Shown here: one piece after another, positions 58,401-64,000 of the stretch
Numbering within the stretch: position 1 is the stretch's first letter
Layout of the letters: every line of letters starts with the position of its first letter
Assembly: GCF_009730915.1 (NCBI RefSeq)
Contig: NC_052494.1
Coordinates: 682,001-746,000, forward strand
Direction: 5' to 3'
From: Dioscorea cayenensis subsp. rotundata
Taxonomy: Eukaryota > Streptophyta > Magnoliopsida > Dioscoreales > Dioscoreaceae
DNA length: 64,000 nt
Notes under the pieces: model-generated
Databases searched by the model: none
What the model was told of the DNA's origin: nothing
Seen by the model: the letters and a program-made list of their open reading frames with translations, nothing else
Position numbers and translations under genes: made by a program

Positions 58401-60374
58401 TCATCAAATCTAGAATTGTTTATTCCAAATATTCTATCCACCTGATCAGCTACTGGTGTTCCAAACTCTGCACCTGCATCATCGATATTAGTAGTTCCAT
58501 GGGTATTAATTCTCTTCAAAGCCTGTATTGAATTACTGGTGATTTCTAATCTGCTCCTTGCTACTTCAAGGTCCATAATTGATATATCAGATCTGGGACT
58601 TCCAGACTCTGCCATGCTGAAAATCTCTTCTGCCTCAAAGAACTCCTCAGTAGAACCAGCATCGGAGTCATCATCTCCATCATCAAATTCATCCTCATAT
58701 CCAACTGATGCTTCTGTGGTCATTTTGGACTCAACGTCAAAGTCTGAAAAGAGTACCTGATTCAGGCATGAATCTAGTTTCAACTACCATTGTATTAGGA
58801 ACAGACAACACAGTGCATGTATAATCAGCACCTACCTCAACTTTGAAGTCCTCTCTAAACATATCTTTTGCATTCCAAGCAACATCAATCTCATCATGGT
58901 TCAGAAGCAAGGCTTTGGATTTAACAAATGCTGTGTTGAACATGACACGGAACATCACCTCCTCATGTTCCAGAGCTTCATCCATATGAATACATTCAAG
59001 GATAACATCCCCTTGAACACAGCACTGGACATTGATCTCTATCAGCTTATTTTCTGCCTGCATGAACAGATTAAAATCTGATAACCCTACTAAATAAACT
59101 GAAAGACACCACAAGTAAAAGCTCGCAGGATTCACACATTACCTGGCTGTATAACCGAACATGTTCCTTTGTCTTTGGTGTTGAGAAAAGAACCTTAGAA
59201 CTCTCAAAATCAGAGGCCTCAGGGTCTTGACCATAAACACGAACAACTGGTCTACAGCCTCCTCCATCAAAATCTGGAAGCACTCTGAGAATTAAGCATT
59301 CCAAAGTGAGTAAGCCCTGAGCAGGCCATTCAAGGCCGTTCCCAAATTCAGATATGTACTGAAGATATCTCAGATGAGAAGGCTGTGGATCCACAGGGGA
59401 CAGGAGGTGGAGGAGCTCTTCCGGGGCTTGCTTGTAAACCATCTCCAGAATCTTTTGCTCTCCATTGTACTGCTTCCTGTAAAGCAAAAGGCCTGCTAGC
59501 ACAAATGCAAGCACAGGCCATCCTCCTCTCTCACAATGCATTAACAACACATTCTGCTGGCCTGCTGGTGATAACAATCTATCGCTCGACATCAAAAACT
59601 GGTAAATTGTCTTGAAAGGTAGCAAAGGAGATCCTTCATATTGGCAAGGGTACTCCACAACTTGGATACTGTAATTCGACAAAATTTCAGATATGAAGCT
59701 CCTCTTATCACCTTCCCTGAAGTTAAATACCACAAATGTGGCTTCAGGAAAGTAATCCCGAAGTTCAGCTACGATTCCCTTTAAGTAATCCTTATACTCG
59801 CACTCTCCGAAGATTTCTGTTGAAAAGCAGCAGTCGAACACTGCAATCATCCAAAGTCATTTAAGAAAACAACAGTTCACGAATCGCACCTGGGACAAAA
59901 TTATACAAGAGTCGAATTCATAAAATAAAATACACACATTCTTTCAAAAATTCACTGATGATAATGATAATGAAAATGACAACGCCTTCCTGATCATACC
60001 TAGTTCTTCAAAAGCCATCAAATTTTTTTAAAAAAAAAATCCAATTTTTCACACACTATACCTACAATCAAAACCAATAAATCCATATATATATATATTC
60101 AATCAGCGTTCTAGAAATGGATCAAAATCAAAATAATCATCAATTTCATTAACTGGACAGCTTGAGAATGAAACCCTAATCATAAAAGCAAACAAACATC
60201 ACCGCATTTCCAGCAATCTCGAAATCCAAACAGGAAAAAAAAACCAAAAACAAACAGGACTGAGAATTTGAAATCAAAGAGAGGGCTTGAGAGGTGATTA
60301 CAGTAGACACGATCGGAGATCTCGAGAAGCCGATCCGGGGGCTTCCTATAGAAAAGCCTCCTAAACAATGCCAT
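48188..60374 (-). CDS. Class II formin (PTEN-like, C2, FH1, FH2)
   Basis: Class II formins nucleate and bundle actin and bind membranes through a PTEN-like/C2 module; rice FH5 (RMD) is a known member. Seventeen exons (minus): 60374-60302, 59840-59143, 59057-58836, 58756-55836, 55537-55411, 53730-53659, 52967-52869, 52741-52700, 52086-52006, 51917-51867, 51772-51691, 50644-50550, 50191-50120, 50045-49929, 49144-49076, 48968-48902, 48333-48188. Total 1,677 residues, all phases matching. The N-terminus is MALFRRLFYRKPPDRLLEIS. The PTEN-like pocket reads HCERGGWP and lacks the catalytic Arg of HCx5R, so it is a pseudophosphatase. C2 is about residues 195-330. An acidic Ser-rich linker runs to about 720. 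FH1 is very long (about 720-1240), with many P5-P12 tracts. FH2 (about 1265-1640) has LKPLHWVKV, VENLIKFCPTKEEMELLK, LGNTLNQGTARGSAVGFRLD and TNNRMTLMHYLCK. Intron 7 has a GC donor. Confidence 0.95.
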
Positions 60375-60892
60375 CCGCCGGCGCGGCCACCGGCGGCCGT
60401 AGCTTCAACGGCCGAATCCAAACCGAAATTCTCAAACAAACAACCAATGAAACCGATCTCAAAGAGAGAAAAGCTAGGATCACCACAACCAGAACATCAA
60501 AACGAATTAAAAAAACATATTAAGCACCAAATCAATCGAAGAAATCGAAGAAGAAAAGGAGGGATGGAATCGCGGAGATCGTCGCTCGCGGGGTTCGGTC
60601 TCTTGCGCGGGAGGAGGAGGACGAGAGGCTGTGAAGCGGGAGCGAGAGGTGGGTTCGTTTGGGTTCTTTTATCATGAGGACGCGAACTTTGAAGTGATCT
60701 TAGCCGTTGATTCGATTGATGGGCCATCTGGTGGGCCCTGTTGGTCGTTGGGAAACATCAACTGTCCGTTTCCCTTTGGGCTTTTTTCTCAACAAATTTA
60801 TGGGCTATTTGAGTGGGCCCCATTTATGGATGTTTATTTATTTACATACATTTGTGAAATTTTATATATATATATATATGTATGATGGCCTT
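60375..60892 (-). other. Formin 5' UTR and promoter region
   Basis: GC-richer DNA up to about 60,640 probably contains the 5' UTR. Beyond it are GGGCC motifs (GGGCCATCTGGTGGGCCC at 60720-60737, and TGGGCCCC near 60816), element II/TCP-type GGCCCA sites common in plant housekeeping promoters. A (TA)n run lies at 60863-60880. Confidence 0.45.
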
Positions 60893-61140
60893 TTCACTCC
60901 ACCGCTTGTGCGGGCCCCCTTAATTCCTTTGAGTTTCATTATTGCGAACATACTCCCAGGCGGAATATTTAACGCATTAGCTATAGTATTGTATGGGTCA
61001 ATATTCACAGCACTTAGTATCCATCATTTACAACTAGGACTACTGGGGTATCTAATCCCATTTGCTCCCTTAGCTTTAATTTCTCAGTGTCAGTGTTGGC
61101 CGAGCAGAGTGTTTTTGCTATTGGTGTTCTTTCCGAATAT
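60893..61140 (-). rRNA. Decayed plastid 16S rRNA fragment (NUPT)
   Basis: The plus strand reads as the antisense of the central 16S rRNA: CACCGCTTGTGCGGGCCCCC, AATTCCTTTGAGTTTCATT, CTACTGGGGTATCTAATCCC and GTTGGTGTTCTTTCCGA. The ATGGGATTAGATACCCCAG form on the minus strand is the plastid, not mitochondrial, version. Relative to the plastid sequence as I know it, most differences are C-to-T or G-to-A, the signature of deamination of methylated nuclear insertions, plus small deletions. It corresponds to roughly one sixth of the gene and is not functional. Confidence 0.88.
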
Positions 61141-61769
61141 TTGTTTACAGCAGTTGAATGATGATTCAATATTTATTATTTATATAGATATTATATAAAT
61201 TTACTGTTTATGATCATTGTGCACCACTACATAGCACTGTTTGGTACTATTCAATACTATTTATAAAATGGATCTTTACTATTGAATGATGATCCAACGG
61301 CTATTGTTAACGTGGATTTTAACTATTGAATGATGATCCAACGGCCACCGTTGAGGTTTTTAGATTTCAAATATATGGAGACCCTGGATGATAAGTATTT
61401 ATGTATGATTTTGATAAAAATTTATAAAGAAATTATTTTGAAAATAATTAATGAGCGTATTGTCTGTTTATCTCAAATCATATTATGTATGACATCATAG
61501 TTTTTTAAATATTTTTAAAGCTTTAGTCATTATTATTTTTAAATATTTTAAAAATAAAAAAAATTATTTTATGTGAGAGGGAATTATATTATATCTTTGG
61601 ATGGAAGAGTGCAAAATTTTTTTTAAAAAAATTGTAATTCAAATTGAAAACATATAAATTGATGAAATTAATGAGTCAAAAATGAATATTTTTGAGAGAA
61701 TTTTCTATTAGAATTTTGTAAATACTTACATGGTGCAAATCGAAAATTTTAAAATAATATAAATATTTA

Positions 61770-61805
<36 letters not shown>

Positions 61806-63184
61806 AATGCACATTTATGCAAGTATATATCAGCTATGAAACAAGTCCACAAGTTAGTTTAATTTAATAATAATTATAATAATAATAATATATTATCACT
61901 TATATCCTTTATTCGGTAAAATCCAAGGAATTTAATTATATTATAACAACACTCAACATAGTAAGTCATGCTAATAATAATATAAAAAAAAAGTAGGATA
62001 GTGAGACTTGATCCTCTGATCATATTAATTTGCTTAGATTCAAAGGGAAAAGACCAACCAAAAATGAAATGAAGCCAAGAAGAAATTGACTTAAAATAAG
62101 TGAGCAATGTCCACATGCGTTGACACACAACTTTGAAACTTTTTGTTTGGCCTAAGATTTTATAGTGGATCCTTATCTCTTGTGTGTTCTTTTCTTTTGT
62201 CATTTTATTTTATTTTGGTGAATAATTTTTTACACATTTATTCTATTATTTCTTGGAATTAAGCTATGAAAAGGAGAAGAAAAAAAGTGTTTTCTATTCA
62301 TATATTTTTTAAAATATTTTAATATTGACACAGTTGGTTTTTAATAATAATAATAATAGGGTTAAATGTATCTTAATTTTAATTTATTTAATTATACTAA
62401 TAATAATAAATTAATATAGATAAAGTTTTAAACCGGTTTTTATTCCCTTCTTGTTTAGGTCGAAAGAGAAATTAAAAAACATCAATATAGGCATAATATA
62501 TATATATATGTTAACGTCCGAAAACTTTTGAAGAAGAAATTCTCTCTCTCTCTATATATATATATATAGGATCGGTTATTTAAAGACGTCCCTAAATTTA
62601 AAAATCTAAAGACATCTCACAACAACCATTAGATCATAATCTAACCGTTGTTGTTTTATTATAAATACAACCCAGGATTTGGGGTTAACATCACTAACCC
62701 AGGAGATGTCCTAAAAAAAACATATTGTTATATATATAAATATATACTAATAGAACTCAATTCAAATAATTAAAGACCATAAAATATAGCCAAAATAATG
62801 AAGATCATGAAGCAATATCTGCAATTTTATGCCAAGACAATGACAAAAAACCAAAGAGACAATGCATGTCGGAAAAAGGTGAAGAAGACATGCTCTATAG
62901 TTACAAGGCGTTTTTCCTGAAAGAAAATTGCAAAAAGAAGTACAAAGTACATGATTACATTCAAAAGCAAAAACTAAATGCTTTCAACGATCAAAAGAAT
63001 TATACATCCTGAGTAACAAATGAAAAGTTCCGACTGTAAACTCTTGCACATTATTGAACAATCAGAATCGAAACAAAAAGAAATAATTGCATAGATCGGT
63101 TTCTTGAAACCTGTGATCGATCAGGAATCGCATCTCAAGATGTAAAATTGGATCGAAATACAACAAGAGAAGCTACATTGAGAT
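61141..63184. other. AT-rich intergenic region and 3' UTR of the HAK/KUP gene
   Basis: A short direct repeat (CTATTGAATGATGATCCAACGGC near 61278 and 61325) is present. (TA)n tracts lie near 61775-61802, 62500 and 62555-62568. The last ~350 bp, from about 62,830, are probably the 3' UTR of the minus-strand transporter. No gene is recognised. Confidence 0.5.
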
Positions 63185-64000
63185 TCAAAGCTCGACGTTC
63201 ATCCCCACCTTCAACAAACGATGGTGAGGAATTGTGAAAACTTCATTTTGTTGTCTTGTGTTCCTCTTCAAACAGTTGTAACCATAGTCGATAATAATCG
63301 TCTTCAACCAATTTGAATCACGTCTTGCGACTACTTCACTCTCACCGAACAAATGAATTACTCCTTTCTTCATCTCCCTCTCGACAACCTCCAAATCCTC
63401 ATCGATCTGTGGATTCATATTAATAGTCTCTTGTTTTATGAAGTCCTTGAGTCCTTGCACCAAAAGAAACTCAAATGTCTCCTGCTCATTGCTTCTCAAT
63501 TCTTTGTATCCATACCTTGCGATACACCGGAAAAGGAAGAGCTCACGGGGTCCGACACGCCTGAAAAGAAATCGCTCATCGCTTGGTACTCTACTTATTG
63601 GCAATGACTTCACCGAGACGAAGACAAGCACTGAGTGTAATGCAGGGACATTAGCAATGTAGTGGTTGAAGATTGGAGGTATTCCCTTGACAAGTTCTGA
63701 GTAGAAGAAGCCAAAACCGGGGATTCTTTGCAAGCTAGGATCAGAGACAATCTCTGTCACCTTTTCGGTCGGTACTCTGTTTTCCATCTCGTACATGTAC
63801 TTCATCCGGTAGACATAGTTCCATATGAGCATTACGGCGACTAGAAAGACTGCAAATCCTATTGGAATGTAGCCTCCATCGATAAACTTGTAAAGCACTG
63901 AGCTCAAGTAGACAAGCTCCATGGATCCAAACACAAGGACGTAAAGAATGACATTAATGATGCTTAGTTTCCATATCATGAGCATAATAAGCACCATGTA
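63185..64000 (-). CDS. HAK/KUP potassium transporter, C-terminal part (cut by window end)
   Basis: HAK/KUP/KT proteins move K+ (with H+) across plant membranes. The visible 271 residues are the C-terminal end and run off the window edge, still open. Hydrophobic segments (SIINVILYVLVFGSMELVYL, GGYIPIGFAVFLVAVMLIW) are the last membrane helices. The GFGFFYSELVKGIPPIFNHY and VLVFVSVKSLPISRVPSDER blocks and GPRELFLFRCIARYGYKE are family signatures of the cytosolic tail. The protein ends GVIHLFGESEVVARRDSNWL ... IPHHRLLKVGMNVEL, the normal C-terminus. The start and K+-selective part lie outside this window, so the subgroup cannot be decided. Confidence 0.93.
   Translation of the reverse strand, partial: YMVLIMLMIWKLSIINVILYVLVFGSMELVYLSSVLYKFIDGGYIPIGFAVFLVAVMLIWNYVYRMKYMYEMENRVPTEKVTEIVSDPSLQRIPGFGFFYSELVKGIPPIFNHYIANVPALHSVLVFVSVKSLPISRVPSDERFLFRRVGPRELFLFRCIARYGYKELRSNEQETFEFLLVQGLKDFIKQETINMNPQIDEDLEVVEREMKKGVIHLFGESEVVARRDSNWLKTIIIDYGYNCLKRNTRQQNEVFTIPHHRLLKVGMNVEL

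Noticed and set aside
60893-61140. Functional rRNA gene
   Set aside because: Only part of 16S is present, with many substitutions and deletions and no neighbouring plastid genes.
62568-62720. Possible small transposon (AAGACGTCCCTAAATTT ... AGGACATCTCCTGGGTT facing ends)
   Set aside because: End similarity is weak and I found no target duplication, so I did not list it as an element.

Overview
This is an AT-rich nuclear window from a flowering plant. The evidence is long multi-exon genes with GT-AG introns, leader introns, two degraded plastid DNA insertions, plant transposon remnants and abundant (TA)n/(TTA)n microsatellites. Several proteins read like monocot versions (for example the C-terminus of the signal peptide peptidase), so a non-grass monocot is my best guess. 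A yam-like genome is possible, but I cannot fix the species.

Layout. 0-3.9 kb: a FRIGIDA-like gene on the minus strand. 4.1-5.8 kb: a LINE remnant split by a younger small transposon. 5.8-7.1 kb: a diverged tandem duplication. 7.3-14.4 kb (+): signal peptide peptidase (SPP), with a gene-fragment-carrying Mutator-like element in one intron. 15.6-19.6 kb (+): a DUF760 plastid-targeted protein, with a 3 x 156-bp repeat in an intron. 20.3-24.3 kb (+): TIP41-like, with a plastid psbZ fragment in an intron. 25.6-33.3 kb (-): a GON-4-like SANT/Myb-like nuclear protein. 34.0-38.2 kb (-): the alpha (KONJAC-type) GDP-mannose pyrophosphorylase-like protein, with an intronic array that repeats its own splice donor. 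38.8-46.9 kb: degenerate ~150-bp satellite arrays and a segmental duplication around a small SWIM zinc-finger gene (SWS1/ZSWIM7 type, -). 48.2-60.4 kb (-): a 17-exon class II formin. 60.9-61.1 kb: decayed plastid 16S rRNA. 63.2-64.0 kb (-): the 3' end of a HAK/KUP potassium transporter, cut by the window edge.

The genes are ordinary single-copy housekeeping or regulatory genes (flowering-related, ER proteolysis, TOR/PP2A signalling, GDP-mannose supply, recombination, actin nucleation, K+ transport). They do not form a pathway or cluster. I reconstructed reading frames by hand from splice signals and intron phase. Four of the eight complete genes (FRL, SPP, TIP41, GON-4-like) contain exactly one apparent extra base that breaks an otherwise conserved frame. 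This may be assembly error or real lesions. I found no convincing previously undescribed gene system. The most unusual structure is the 72-bp array that multiplies an exon end plus its 5' splice site in the GDP-mannose pyrophosphorylase-like gene.
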